Notes: generated by a model from the letters alone, not told the origin. A DNA stretch of 64,000 bases from Glycomyces sp. TRM65418 (GCF_019710475.1 NZ_JAJFAX010000003.1:124001-188000), one strand, 5' to 3'. Positions 52,452 through 61,167 are shown, numbered from the stretch's first letter. Program-made: numbers and translations.

Positions 52452-53786
52452 ATGCGCATTCCGCCCCGGCCGGCGGCGCTCGCCGCGCTCGCCGCACTCA
52501 CCGCCGCCGCCTTCACCGCCTTCCCGAGCGCGGCAGCCGCGCAGGAGACCGCCCAGACCGGCGACCTGTCCGTCCTCTCCTACAACATCGCCGGCCTCCC
52601 GCTGGGGCTCGGCGACGGCGACCCCGAGACGAACACGCCGATCATCGGCTCCCGCCTCGGCGCCTACGACATCGTCCACGTCCAGGAGGACTTCAACTAC
52701 CACGCGGCGCTCTACGCCGCCGACGACCACCCGCACCGCACGCCCACCAGCGGCGGCGTGCCCTTCGGCGACGGCCTGAACACCTTGTCCGACATGCCCT
52801 TCGAGGACTTCGAACGCGTCAAGTGGAGCAAGTGCGCCTCCGGCTCCGGCGACTGCCTCACCCCCAAGGGCTTCACCTTCATGCGCGCCCGGCTCGCCGA
52901 AGGCGTCTGGGTCGACCTCTACAACCTCCACACCGACGCCGGCAGCGAACCGGCCGACATCGCCGCCCGCGAGGCCAACCTGGCGCAGGTCTCGGCGTTC
53001 ATGGCCGCGCACTCGGCCGGGAACGCCGTGATCGTCTACGGCGACACCAACACCCGTTACACACGCGGCGACGGCATCGCCGAGTTCGCCCAGGGCAACG
53101 GCCTCACGGACGCCTGGGTCGAGCAGGTCCGCGGCGGCGTCGCCCCGCGCGAGGGCGACCCGGCCCTGGTCTGCCAGGACGCCACCGTGGACGCGAACTG
53201 CGAGGTCGTCGACAAGGTCCTCTACCGCTCCGGCGACCACGTGCGGCTCGACGCCCGGCAGTACCGCAACGACCACGCCGCCTTCAGGAACGACGCGGGC
53301 GAGAACCTCTCCGACCACTACCCGATCGCGGTGGACTTCTCCTGGTCCACCGGCGGCGACCTCCGGCTCAGCGACCAGTTCGGCGGCCCGCACGGCGCCT
53401 TCTTCACCGACGTGGACGACCTCGACGCGGGCGACGCCGCCCGGACGCTGCGGCTGCGCGGCGGCGCCCGCGTGGACCTCATCGGCGCGACGCTCGCCGA
53501 CGGCACCGTCCTCGACCACGGCGGCAGCGGCGGGACCCTCGTGCAGCTCACCCTGAACGCGGGGGAGCACCCGGTGTCGCTGCGGCTGTGCCGCGGCAAG
53601 CACGACAACCACACGCGTGTCTTCTACGCCCGCTTCACGACCAGCACGGGCCGCACCCTCGCCGCCGGCACGACCACGGGCGACTGCACCACCTACACGG
53701 CCCCCAGCGGCTGGCAGATCGCCGGCTTCCACGGGCGCGCCGGAGCCGAGGTCGACAAGGTCGGCGTCGTCTACACCCGCCGCTAG
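52452..53786 (+). CDS. Secreted endonuclease/exonuclease/phosphatase-fold enzyme with a jacalin-like lectin domain
   Basis: A 444-residue exported protein. The signal peptide (1 to about 30) ends AAAAQE. The EEP domain (about 36-300) has LSYNIAGLPL, HVQEDFNYH (metal Glu), YNLHTDAG, YGDTNTRYTR and the catalytic SDHYPI. The C-terminal domain (about 305-444), with QFGGPHGAFFTDV and GFHGRAGAEVDKVGVVY, resembles jacalin-type lectins. Substrates of such enzymes include sphingomyelin and other phosphodiesters; the lectin would target glycans. The start is ATG 52452 behind GGAGA. Confidence 0.85.
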   Translation: MRIPPRPAALAALAALTAAAFTAFPSAAAAQETAQTGDLSVLSYNIAGLPLGLGDGDPETNTPIIGSRLGAYDIVHVQEDFNYHAALYAADDHPHRTPTSGGVPFGDGLNTLSDMPFEDFERVKWSKCASGSGDCLTPKGFTFMRARLAEGVWVDLYNLHTDAGSEPADIAAREANLAQVSAFMAAHSAGNAVIVYGDTNTRYTRGDGIAEFAQGNGLTDAWVEQVRGGVAPREGDPALVCQDATVDANCEVVDKVLYRSGDHVRLDARQYRNDHAAFRNDAGENLSDHYPIAVDFSWSTGGDLRLSDQFGGPHGAFFTDVDDLDAGDAARTLRLRGGARVDLIGATLADGTVLDHGGSGGTLVQLTLNAGEHPVSLRLCRGKHDNHTRVFYARFTTSTGRTLAAGTTTGDCTTYTAPSGWQIAGFHGRAGAEVDKVGVVYTRR

Positions 53787-53838
53787 CCGGGCACGCGTCG
53801 GCGCCGGTCACCGGATCGGCACCGACGCACACGAACGG

Positions 53839-53860
53839 CCGGGAGCCGTGCGGCTCCCGG
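53839..53860. terminator. Convergent terminator
   Basis: Palindromic stem CCGGGAGCCG (53839-53848) with CGGCTCCCGG (53851-53860) between two converging genes. The same 10-base arms recur at 58331. Confidence 0.65.
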
Positions 53861-53902
53861 ATCCTCTTGTCCGGTGCACGGCTCCGAAAGCCGCAGGGCG
53901 GG

Positions 53903-54364
53903 TCACCGCTCCAAATAGGCGGCGAGATTGGCCAGCGACGAGCCGAGTCCTTCGGCGTGGTCCTCTGCGGAGATGCCTTCCGGGACGTCCTCGGCGATGA
54001 TGTCGACGCGCGTGCCCGCTCCGACTGCGGTGACCGCCCAGGTCATCGTCATGGTCCCGGCGAAGGCGGGGTCCTCCGAGACGAATTCCACCGCCTGCAC
54101 GACCCGCGAGCCGGGGACGATGTCGACGAAGCGGGCCTCGACGACGTCGGCGTCCTCGGTCGTCTTGCCATGTGCCCCAGATCCATCGGCATAAGTCAGC
54201 ACCAGCCGGTACGACCCGCCCGGCCGCGCGTCGAATCGCTCGAATGTACCGGTCATCCCGGAGGGAGGAAGCCAAGCCAGGAGCCCATCGGGATCGACGA
54301 GAGCGGCCCAGACACGATCGATCGGAGCGGCGATCACCCGCGAGGCCCTATCCGTACGCGCCAT
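53903..54364 (-). CDS. SRPBCC/AHSA1-like protein
   Basis: A 153-residue protein of the START/AHSA1 fold: it opens with SRVIAAPIDRVWAALVDPDG, then the WLPPSGMTGTFERFDARPGG and GTRVDIIAEDVPEG strands, ending in the long helix EGLGSSLANLAAYLER. These proteins bind hydrophobic ligands; the ligand is unknown. It converges on the secreted phosphodiesterase gene. Confidence 0.82.
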   Translation of the reverse strand: MARTDRASRVIAAPIDRVWAALVDPDGLLAWLPPSGMTGTFERFDARPGGSYRLVLTYADGSGAHGKTTEDADVVEARFVDIVPGSRVVQAVEFVSEDPAFAGTMTMTWAVTAVGAGTRVDIIAEDVPEGISAEDHAEGLGSSLANLAAYLER

Positions 54365-54680
54365 GGCGCGACCCTAACACCCGCCTTCCCTCTGAGCGTC
54401 CGAGCGTCGAACAGCGGCCTGCTCCCGGCCTTCCGCCCACGCCTCCAGTCCTGGGCGAGCGTTCGCGTGCTGCGGCGTCCGCCGCAATCCAACAGGCCGC
54501 AGCTGCACGGGACCGTCTTCAGTCGGGGCGGCCGGCGGCAGACCGCTCCCGACGGCACGGACCCGTCGTTCCGCCGGGCTCGGTGCGAATCCGCTCATGA
54601 CGCACCTCATAGACGGCTCCTGTCATGAATCTGCGCCCTGTCCCGTTCAGAGGCCACACCGATCAGACAGGAGCGAGATC
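54365..54680. promoter_or_regulatory. Intergenic region ahead of the FAD oxidoreductase gene
   Basis: No gene is supported in these 316 bases. It contains perfect arms TCATGAC (54595-54601) and GTCATGA (54622-54628), a possible operator with 20 bases between arms, and shorter GC-rich hairpins around 54470-54510. Confidence 0.4.
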
Positions 54681-55880
54681 ATGAAGCACCGCATCGTCGT
54701 TCTCGGAGCCGGATACGCCGGAGTGGGCGCCGCCGGATCGCTGGCCCGCCGGCTGCACCCGGACGACTTCGAAATCACCCTCGTCAACGCCGAACCCGAT
54801 TTCGTCCAGCGTCTGCGCCTGCACCAGCTCGCCGTCGGCCGGGAGTTCAAACCCCTGCCGCTCGCCGAGATCTTCCAGGGCACCGGCGTGCGGTTCCGCT
54901 GGACGCGCGTCACGGCCGTCGACCCCGACCCCGACCGCAGGACCGTCGCCGTCACCGACCGCGACGGCGAGGACGCCCTCGCCTACGACACGCTCGTCTA
55001 CGCCCTCGGCAGCACCACCGACGGCCAAGGCTTCCCCGGCGTCGCCGAGCACACCTTCCACATCGCGAGCCGCCCGGGGGCGCTGCGCCTGCGCGAGCGT
55101 CTGCGGGATCTGGCGGCCGGGCGGTCGGTGGTCGTCGTCGGCGGCGGGCTGACCGGCATCGAGGCCGCCACCGAGATCGCCGAGGCCCGTCCCGAGCTCA
55201 ACGTCACCATCACCACCCGCGGCGAACTCGGCGACTGGCTCTCTCCCAAGGCGAGGCAGCACCTGCGCAACGCCCTCCGGCACCTGGGCGTGGCCGTCCG
55301 CGAGCACGTCGCCGTCGCACGCGTCGAAGCGCGACGGGTGATCGACGTCGACGGCTCGGCCTTGGAGTCCGACGCGACCGTCTGGGCCGGCGGCTTCGCC
55401 GTCCATCCCATCGCGGCCGCCAGCGGCCTCGAAGTCACCGAGACCGGCAAGATCATCGCCGACCGCAGCATGCGCTCGGTGTCGCACCCGGAGGTCTACG
55501 CCATCGGCGACAGCGTCCACGTCATCGGCGACAACGGCACGCCGCTGCCGATGTCGTGCGCGTCGGCGGGCTTCACCCGCATCCAGGCGGTGGGCGCGAT
55601 CGTCGCCCGCCTGACGGGAGTCAAGGCCCCCGAGCCGAAGCTGCCGTACCTCGGCAACAACATCGGCCTCGGGAACCGGGACGGGGTCTTCCAGGCCGTC
55701 GGGGCGGACCTGCGGCCGAAGCCCTGGAGCCTCAGGGGCCGGCCGGCCGCGCGCTTCAAGGCCTTCGTCAACTGGGGCACGGCATGGAACGCGGCCCACC
55801 CCACCGCCGGCCTGCCGACGCGCAAGCGCCGCCTGGCCGCCGCCACCGCGGGATCGCGCGTTCAGGTGGCCGCTGAGTGA
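54681..55880 (+). CDS. FAD/NAD(P)-dependent oxidoreductase, type II NADH dehydrogenase-like
   Basis: A 399-residue flavoprotein. FAD-binding GAGYAGVGAAGSLARRL is at the N-terminus, the NAD(P)-binding VVVVGGGLTGIEAATEIAE in the middle, and the second FAD motif VYAIGDSVHVIGD with the MSCASAGFTRIQAVG segment near the end. The length fits the NDH-2-like group, but no clear membrane-anchoring helix is seen. The start is ATG 54681 with AGGAG; a frame to 54597 crosses the inverted repeat. Confidence 0.88.
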   Translation: MKHRIVVLGAGYAGVGAAGSLARRLHPDDFEITLVNAEPDFVQRLRLHQLAVGREFKPLPLAEIFQGTGVRFRWTRVTAVDPDPDRRTVAVTDRDGEDALAYDTLVYALGSTTDGQGFPGVAEHTFHIASRPGALRLRERLRDLAAGRSVVVVGGGLTGIEAATEIAEARPELNVTITTRGELGDWLSPKARQHLRNALRHLGVAVREHVAVARVEARRVIDVDGSALESDATVWAGGFAVHPIAAASGLEVTETGKIIADRSMRSVSHPEVYAIGDSVHVIGDNGTPLPMSCASAGFTRIQAVGAIVARLTGVKAPEPKLPYLGNNIGLGNRDGVFQAVGADLRPKPWSLRGRPAARFKAFVNWGTAWNAAHPTAGLPTRKRRLAAATAGSRVQVAAE

Positions 55881-55968
55881 GACCGGGATCGGCACGAGTG
55901 CCGGTTCGTTCCCGAGTCGCGACCGGGCGGTGCGAGGTCAGCGCGTCAGCGGCGGCCGAGACCCGGCG

Positions 55969-56805
55969 TCAGGGCCGCCAGACGACGGCCTCGATCGGGA
56001 CTACGCGCTCGGCGAAGCGGCCCCGGAAGGCCGCTTCGCCGAGCAGGCGACGGAGGTCGGTCACGAAGGCCGGCAGGCGTTCGGCGAAGAGGTGCGGTGC
56101 TGAGCTCGACAACGAGAGCACCGCGGCGACCACCTCGTCGACGCCGCGTTCGACGACGCGGCCCTCGTCGATGACGATCCGGCCGGGGCCGCGGTAGCCC
56201 GCTTCGCGCATGACCGCTTCCTCGACACCGCCGGTGCCGTTCGGCAGGAGCCCCTGGCCGGCCCGACGAACCGGCCCGAGATAGCGGGCGACCAGGGCAT
56301 CGATGCGTTCCCACGGCGGACTCGGGCGGGGGAGCGGGGCGTCGGTCGCCGCGCCGCGGTGCGTCGTCGCGCCGATGTGGACCCAGACGCCCCCTGGGGC
56401 GACCATGTCACGGACGCGCCGGGCGACCAAGGGCTGGTTCATCCAATGGAAGGACTGCGCGAACGAGACGACGTCGAAGACGCCCAGATCCGCCGGCAGG
56501 TCCTCGCCGCGCAGATGCCGCCACTCGATGGCGGGGGTTCCGGCCTCCTCGGCCTGCCGCCGCGCCTCGGCGAGCATGTCCGCGTCGGCGTCGACCCCCA
56601 CGGTCGTGGCGAACAGCGGAGCGAGCAGCAGCGTGAGCGACCCTGGCCCGCAACCGACGTCGAGCAGCCGCCCGGTGCCGTCGAGGCCGAGCTCATCGCG
56701 CAGCGCGGCGGCGAGGCTCGCCGGGTACGGCATTCGACCGACCCCGTAGTGGACGGCGGCGCCCGCGAACAGCGTCTCGTCCCACTCCCATTCCGTGGCT
56801 CCCAT
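55969..56805 (-). CDS. Class I SAM-dependent methyltransferase
   Basis: A 278-residue methyltransferase with motif I LLDVGCGPGSLTLLLA, the acidic VGVDADADML and FDVVSFAQSFHWM, the last typical of the Methyltransf_11 group. The substrate is unknown. TACGAT (minus strand, 56818-56813) ends seven bases before ATG, so the message is probably leaderless; a longer frame upstream is not needed. The 267 bases to the SDR gene hold only GC-rich sequence. Confidence 0.85.
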   Translation of the reverse strand: MGATEWEWDETLFAGAAVHYGVGRMPYPASLAAALRDELGLDGTGRLLDVGCGPGSLTLLLAPLFATTVGVDADADMLAEARRQAEEAGTPAIEWRHLRGEDLPADLGVFDVVSFAQSFHWMNQPLVARRVRDMVAPGGVWVHIGATTHRGAATDAPLPRPSPPWERIDALVARYLGPVRRAGQGLLPNGTGGVEEAVMREAGYRGPGRIVIDEGRVVERGVDEVVAAVLSLSSSAPHLFAERLPAFVTDLRRLLGEAAFRGRFAERVVPIEAVVWRP

Positions 56806-57072
56806 GCACGGGATCGTAGCGATCGGGATGGCAGCCGGGCTCATGGTTTTCTCGTCGGGCTGCAAGGGCGTCGTTGCAACCACGCCGCGCGGCCGAAGGC
56901 GCGCCCACGATGCCGCGCCGCGGAGGCGCCTGCCGCCTACGGCGGAAAGGCGAAGGAACGCGCCCCCTGCACCCGCAGGCGTAGACCGCATCGCCGCCGC
57001 CGGACCGATGCCACCGAGCCCGCGGACCGGAAGCCTTGAGGTCGGTTCGACCGATCGCGAGACAGGAGCGTC

Positions 57073-57948
57073 ATGATCCTCATTACCGGTGCCACGGGCA
57101 CCGTCGGCCGTCCGCTGGTGGCGGCGCTGCACGCACGCGGGGTGGCGGTGCGGGCCCTCACCAGGGACCCGTCACGGGCCGCTTTCCCCGCCGGGGTCGA
57201 GGTCGTCGCGGGCGACCCCTCGCGGCCCGAGACGATCGCGGCGCATCTGGACGGTGTCCGCGCGGTCTTCCTCAACTCCACCGCGATCCGCGACGCCTGC
57301 GAGGCGTTCGCCGGCCTCGCGAAGCGGCACGGCGCGACCCGGCTGGTCGCGCTGGCGGCTTACAACGTCGAGCAGGACTTGGCGCTCCAACCGTCGCGGT
57401 ACATCGGCGACCGCAACCGGGAATGCGAAGCGGCCGTCGAGACGAGCGGCCTGGAATGGGTCAGCCTGCGCCCGCAGATGTACGCGAGCATGGCGGTCCC
57501 GCTGTGGGCCGGACAGCTGCAGCTCGGCGACACGGTCCACTGGCCGTACGCCGATTTCGCCGAGGCCGTGGTCGACCCGCGGGACGTCGCGGAGGTCGCG
57601 GCGCACGCGCTCGTGGAGGACGACCTCCTGGGGCGCAAGCCGGTCCTCACCGGAGCCGAGGCTCTGACGCACGCCGAGATGGTCTCGGTGATCGGCGAAG
57701 TGACCGGTCGCAGGCTGGAGTACCGCGAATCCACGGTGGTGGAGTTGGTCGGCCGCCTCGCGGCGATGGGTCTGCCGCCGGAGTTGGCGGCGTCGTTCGT
57801 GGCGCGGTATGCCGCGTTCGAGGGGCAGACGCCTGAGAGCACTGACGAGGTGTCCCGGATTCTCGGCCGACCGGCCCGTTCCTACCGGGATTGGATCGCC
57901 GACCACGCCGCAGCGTTCTCAAAGCCGGATGTCGGCGGGGTGGTCTAG
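57073..57948 (+). CDS. NmrA-like NAD(P)H-binding SDR protein
   Basis: A 291-residue atypical short-chain dehydrogenase. It opens with the nucleotide-binding motif ILITGATGTVGRPLVAAL, and the middle reads WVSLRPQMYASMAVP with no classical YxxxK, as in NmrA/quinone-reductase-like proteins. It may sense or use NADPH. The gene is nine bases ahead of the VOC gene, whose -10 element overlaps its stop codon. Confidence 0.86.
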   Translation: MILITGATGTVGRPLVAALHARGVAVRALTRDPSRAAFPAGVEVVAGDPSRPETIAAHLDGVRAVFLNSTAIRDACEAFAGLAKRHGATRLVALAAYNVEQDLALQPSRYIGDRNRECEAAVETSGLEWVSLRPQMYASMAVPLWAGQLQLGDTVHWPYADFAEAVVDPRDVAEVAAHALVEDDLLGRKPVLTGAEALTHAEMVSVIGEVTGRRLEYRESTVVELVGRLAAMGLPPELAASFVARYAAFEGQTPESTDEVSRILGRPARSYRDWIADHAAAFSKPDVGGVV

Positions 57949-57957
57949 CCTCGCGGC

Positions 57958-58311
57958 ATGACACAGATTGGAAGCGCATTCCTGCCGGTCAACGACCCGA
58001 AGGCCGCCGCCGAGTGGTACGCGAAGACCTTCGGTTTGGCGGTCGCGAGCAGCGAAGAACATGCGGCGGTACTCGAATCCGCCGAGCCGGTCCGCAGGCT
58101 CACGTTGCTGGGCCCGAAGAGCGGCATTTCCGCGGCACCGGGCCTGGGGTGGGCGCCGTTCAACCTGATCGCCGACGATCTCGAAGAGCTGCGTGGACGA
58201 CTCGGCGAGTTCAGTGAGGCGGTGAGTTCGGTCAACGGCGACGACCAGCCCTGCTTGTGGTTCACCGCCCAGGACCCGGACGGCAACACGCTGCTGATCG
58301 TTGACCGCTGA
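57958..58311 (+). CDS. Glyoxalase/VOC family protein
   Basis: A 117-residue VOC-fold protein. It opens with GSAFLPVNDPKAAAEWYAKT and ends FTAQDPDGNTLLIVDR, the canonical last strand with the metal-position region. The metal ligands are not all evident, so it could be a binding protein instead of an enzyme. TAGCCT (57946-57951, containing the previous stop) ends six bases before ATG: leaderless. Confidence 0.85.
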   Translation: MTQIGSAFLPVNDPKAAAEWYAKTFGLAVASSEEHAAVLESAEPVRRLTLLGPKSGISAAPGLGWAPFNLIADDLEELRGRLGEFSEAVSSVNGDDQPCLWFTAQDPDGNTLLIVDR

Positions 58312-58327
58312 GCATCAGGAACGCCAA

Positions 58328-58355
58328 GGGCCGGGAGCCGTACGGCTCCCGGCCC
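58328..58355. terminator. Convergent terminator between the VOC and DUF397 genes
   Basis: A 13-bp perfect stem, GGGCCGGGAGCCG (58328-58340) with its complement (58343-58355). Its inner 10 bases equal the terminator at 53839. Confidence 0.75.
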
Positions 58356-58399
58356 TCGTTGGAGTCCGGGTTGCAGCGCGGGGCTGCGGGAAGGGTCCT

Positions 58400-58633
58400 T
58401 TACTTGGCGACGGCCGTGAGGAAGCCGCGCCAGTCAGCGGGGGAGGCGTCGAGAATCGGCGAGCCTTCGCCGAGCTTGGTGTCACGGACCTGGACGACGC
58501 CAGAGTGACCGCGAACCTCGACGCAGTCGCCGCCGTTCGCACCGCTCCGAGAGGACTTCTTCCACCGCGCCTCGACGCAGTTGCCGCCGGTGTTGCCGCT
58601 GCGGGTGGACTTCTTCCACTCACCTGTCAGCAT
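58400..58633 (-). CDS. DUF397 protein with duplicated motif
   Basis: A 77-residue protein. DUF397 normally has one W-x-K-S-S-x-S-x-x-x-G-x-C-V-E-V unit; here there are two in tandem, WKKSTRSGNTGGNCVEA (6-22) and WKKSSRSGANGGDCVEV (24-40), followed by the normal VQVRDTKLG and PADWRGFLTAV. It overlaps the regulator gene upstream by 14 bases, the usual actinomycete pairing, where the small protein is thought to act with the XRE regulator. Confidence 0.85.
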   Translation of the reverse strand: MLTGEWKKSTRSGNTGGNCVEARWKKSSRSGANGGDCVEVRGHSGVVQVRDTKLGEGSPILDASPADWRGFLTAVAK

Positions 58634-59450
58634 CGGATTCTCTCCACTCTTCTAGCCCCAAGGCCACCGGGAGTGTGGCAGAAGAAAGCCTACGACACCA
58701 GGCGACCTTGTCCTTGTCGGCCTCGTAGTGGCCGCCGAACAGGTTCTCCTGGTAGACCACATCAGGGTCCTTCTTGTCGGCGAAGGTCATGATCGAATAC
58801 GACCAGTTTGCCGAAGGGTGAATCGTGTTGTGCGGCACGACGAGGATGTCGACACCTTCGACGCGGTTGCGCTCGGCGAGGAGCTCGAGCTGCTCCTCGT
58901 AGATGTCGGTACCTCGGAAGGCGGTCAAGGCCCGCTCGGCCATGACAGCTTGGATCTGCGGTGGCCCTCCCGGGCGCGAGAACAGCGATTCGCCTCGCTG
59001 GATTCGGAAGCCGACCGCGTCACGGCGCTGATCGGCGGTCATGTTCGGATTGGTGGCCAGCACCGCATCGGCATAGGCGGGCGTCTGGAACGGTCCGGGG
59101 ACCATGGCGTCCTCATGGATGAAGATCGTCGCCGCGATCAGTTCGATCTGAGTGAAGTGGTCGAAACCTGAAGGAGCCTGCTCCAGCCAGTTGGCGGGGT
59201 TGCCCTGACGGATCCATTTCGCCTTGGCCTTGGCATCGTCGATGACTGCTTGCGGCGCACCGAGATCTCGCAGCCAGTCCCCGATGGTGGCCGGTTCTGG
59301 GTATTGGAGCTTGCCGCTCTCGTAGCTGTCATAGATGGTCTTTGAGGTTCCGAGGAACCAGACGGCTTGCTCTTTGGTGAACCCCTTCAGCTTGCGGTAC
59401 TTGCAGAGGATTCGACCGAGTTCTCTCTGGAGGAAGTTTTCGCCTGCCAT
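58620..59450 (-). CDS. XRE family regulator with DUF5753 domain
   Basis: A 276-residue regulator: N-terminal helix-turn-helix (about 8-60, LGRILCKYRKLKGFTKEQAV then WFLGTSKTIYDSYESGK) and a DUF5753 C-terminal domain (about 95-270, ending near LSSATLPVALG) as in WhiJ-type regulators. It is coupled to the DUF397 gene. I chose ATG 59450; a frame to 59492 has no better start. The sequence just upstream has GTGACAC and GTGTGAC half-sites (59460-59477). Confidence 0.88.
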   Translation of the reverse strand: MAGENFLQRELGRILCKYRKLKGFTKEQAVWFLGTSKTIYDSYESGKLQYPEPATIGDWLRDLGAPQAVIDDAKAKAKWIRQGNPANWLEQAPSGFDHFTQIELIAATIFIHEDAMVPGPFQTPAYADAVLATNPNMTADQRRDAVGFRIQRGESLFSRPGGPPQIQAVMAERALTAFRGTDIYEEQLELLAERNRVEGVDILVVPHNTIHPSANWSYSIMTFADKKDPDVVYQENLFGGHYEADKDKVAWCRRLSSATLPVALGLEEWRESDADR

Positions 59451-59459
59451 CGTTACATA

Positions 59460-59521
59460 GTGACACGAGGGTGTGACAGAACGGAACTCCAATGGAGTGT
59501 CATCATTCCTACAGCAGGAAT
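59460..59521. promoter_or_regulatory. Cluster of inverted repeats upstream of the XRE gene
   Basis: Three small inverted repeats: GTGACAC/GTGTGAC (59460-59477, 6 of 7), ACTCC/GGAGT (59486-59498) and ATTCCT/AGGAAT (59505-59521). They are candidate operators in the divergent region shared with the next gene pair. Confidence 0.4.
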
Positions 59522-59672
59522 CCTGACGTCGAATTCCCGACTCAGGTTTCCGGGTGCAGGAATTCAGGCACAGGCAATCCGGTCTGCGATAGAGGACATT
59601 GTGTCGCGTCTTGACCTGCGCTTATGTTGTGTTCAGCTGGCGGTGAGAGATCCGATCAGGAGGAGGCACAAC

Positions 59673-60011
59673 ATGTCCGACAGGCTTCAACACCAGCCCG
59701 ATCCGCGCGATTCGTTGGTGCGCGGCGACTTCAGCGACGGCCACACCGACTTCACCGTCCGCGCGTCTTCGAGCCACGCGCCGGACTCGTTCCAAGTCAG
59801 CGCCAACCGCAATCCAGCCGACCTCGTGCTCATCGTCTCCGGACTCAACTCCGGCAACCTGCACGCCACTTGGGGCGACGAGTGGCGCGCCTTCGCCCCC
59901 GACTGGAAAGTCTGGGTCGAAGACGCCGCCTTCGAGGTCTTCTACAACGGCGATCTCGCCGACACCCGCCGCGACGGCGGCCCGGGACCGGTGAAGTTCT
60001 GCAATGGCTGA
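59673..60011 (+). CDS. Hypothetical protein, first of a coupled pair
   Basis: A 112-residue soluble, acidic protein. I do not recognise a family. It opens with MSDRLQHQPDPRDSLVRGDF, has FQVSANRNPADLVLIVSGLN and several Trp residues near the end (TWGDEWRAFAPDWKVWVED). The ribosome site AGGAGGAGG is strong. TTGTGT and TATGTT (59623-59628) with 18 bases between could be its promoter. It is divergent from the XRE/DUF397 pair and overlaps the next gene by eight bases. Confidence 0.65.
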   Translation: MSDRLQHQPDPRDSLVRGDFSDGHTDFTVRASSSHAPDSFQVSANRNPADLVLIVSGLNSGNLHATWGDEWRAFAPDWKVWVEDAAFEVFYNGDLADTRRDGGPGPVKFCNG

Positions 60012-60321
60012 CACCGCCTACACCGCACCCGCATCCGCATCCGATCCAGACCCGCGCGACGACGGCTGGCTCGGCGACTTCTCCCGAGGCCCCGCCGTCT
60101 TCGCGCTCTTCCGCATCGGCGCCAACAACGGCGGCCATCCGCTCATCCCGCCCGAGTACCGCATCGAATGCAACGACGGCGCCGGCCCGCGCATGATCTG
60201 CCGCTTCACCGTCGAGCCCGAAGCAGCTCCGGAGTGGTTCGGCGCCTGGCGAGGCGACGAGTGGTGCGAATGGATCCTGGAGCAGGCCCATCGCCTCATC
60301 AAGGCACCCGAGAACACCTGA
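60004..60321 (+). CDS. Hypothetical protein, second of a coupled pair
   Basis: A 105-residue soluble protein that overlaps the previous gene by eight bases. It is not recognised. It has a central MICRFTVEPEAAPEWFGAWR and a C-terminal helix (ECEW-like, WCEWILEQAHRLIKA). Coupling suggests that the two proteins act together. Position beside an XRE/DUF397 pair is suggestive but proves nothing. Confidence 0.62.
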   Translation: MADTAYTAPASASDPDPRDDGWLGDFSRGPAVFALFRIGANNGGHPLIPPEYRIECNDGAGPRMICRFTVEPEAAPEWFGAWRGDEWCEWILEQAHRLIKAPENT

Positions 60322-60423
60322 GCTGCTCGGGTTCCGAGACCCGGGTGCGGCGGCGGGCCGCTGACACGGACCCCAGGCCGTGCGCCGGCAGCGGCCCGGT
60401 TCTGACCGCCGCGCCCTTCCAAT

Positions 60424-60457
60424 GGCCGGCCGATCCTAGGTGGGGGATCGGCCGGCC
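60424..60457. terminator. Convergent terminator
   Basis: A perfect 13-bp stem, GGCCGGCCGATCC (60424-60436) with GGATCGGCCGGCC (60445-60457), and an 8-base loop, between the hypothetical pair and the TetR gene. Confidence 0.75.
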
Positions 60458-60525
60458 TCTTCACATGTCCTCGTTCATATCCCCGAATGCCGGCCCGATA
60501 CCGATGCGGCGCCAGGCACTCGCAC

Positions 60526-61167
60526 TCACCTGTAGTGGCGGCATTCGCCTGCGAAGTACCGTGTCAGGCGGCTCCTGAGGATCGCTTCGGCGGCTTCGGC
60601 CATCGTCTGATCGCCCACGGGGCGTCCCGGTTCGCGGTACAGGTCGTCGGCCAGGCCCTCGATCAGAGCCGCCACTTCGACGGCCGCGAGTTCGGCGTCG
60701 GTGTCCGGCTCGACCTCGCCGCACTCCTTGCCGTTCTCGACGGCCCGGGAGAGCTGGCCCCGTACCGTGGCGGCCGTTTCGCGGGCGACCTCGGCGATGG
60801 TCGGATTGTCCAGGGACCGTGCGTGGAAGGCCCGGTTCACGCGGTACTCGCCGCGTCGGGCCTCGTCGAGCGGCCACAGCTCCGGCAAGCAGCGCAGCAG
60901 GATCGCACGAATCGGCTGCTCGGCCGCCTCGCCTTCGGCGACCAGGCGCGCCACTCGGGAGAGTTGGTCGTCGGTCACCCGGCGGTAGGCGAAGAGCAGC
61001 AGGTCGTCCTTGGATCGAAAGTAATGCTGCACCAAGCCGACCGAGAACCCTGCCTCACGCGCGACCGCCGCCATCGTGGCGGCGTCGAGCCCGTCGTGCG
61101 CGATGAGGCGATGCACCGCCTCGGCCATCTGGGCGCGGCGAAGCTCGTGGTCAGCGGTCCTGGGCAT
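60526..61167 (-). CDS. TetR family regulator
   Basis: A 213-residue regulator with the helix-turn-helix ATMAAVAREAGFSVGLVQHY followed by FRSKDDLL (about 30-57) and a TetR_C_6/BetI-like ligand domain. It is divergent from a serine hydrolase gene across an AT-rich region with repeated TGTATGGTTATC, so it probably represses both. Confidence 0.87.
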   Translation of the reverse strand: MPRTADHELRRAQMAEAVHRLIAHDGLDAATMAAVAREAGFSVGLVQHYFRSKDDLLLFAYRRVTDDQLSRVARLVAEGEAAEQPIRAILLRCLPELWPLDEARRGEYRVNRAFHARSLDNPTIAEVARETAATVRGQLSRAVENGKECGEVEPDTDAELAAVEVAALIEGLADDLYREPGRPVGDQTMAEAAEAILRSRLTRYFAGECRHYR

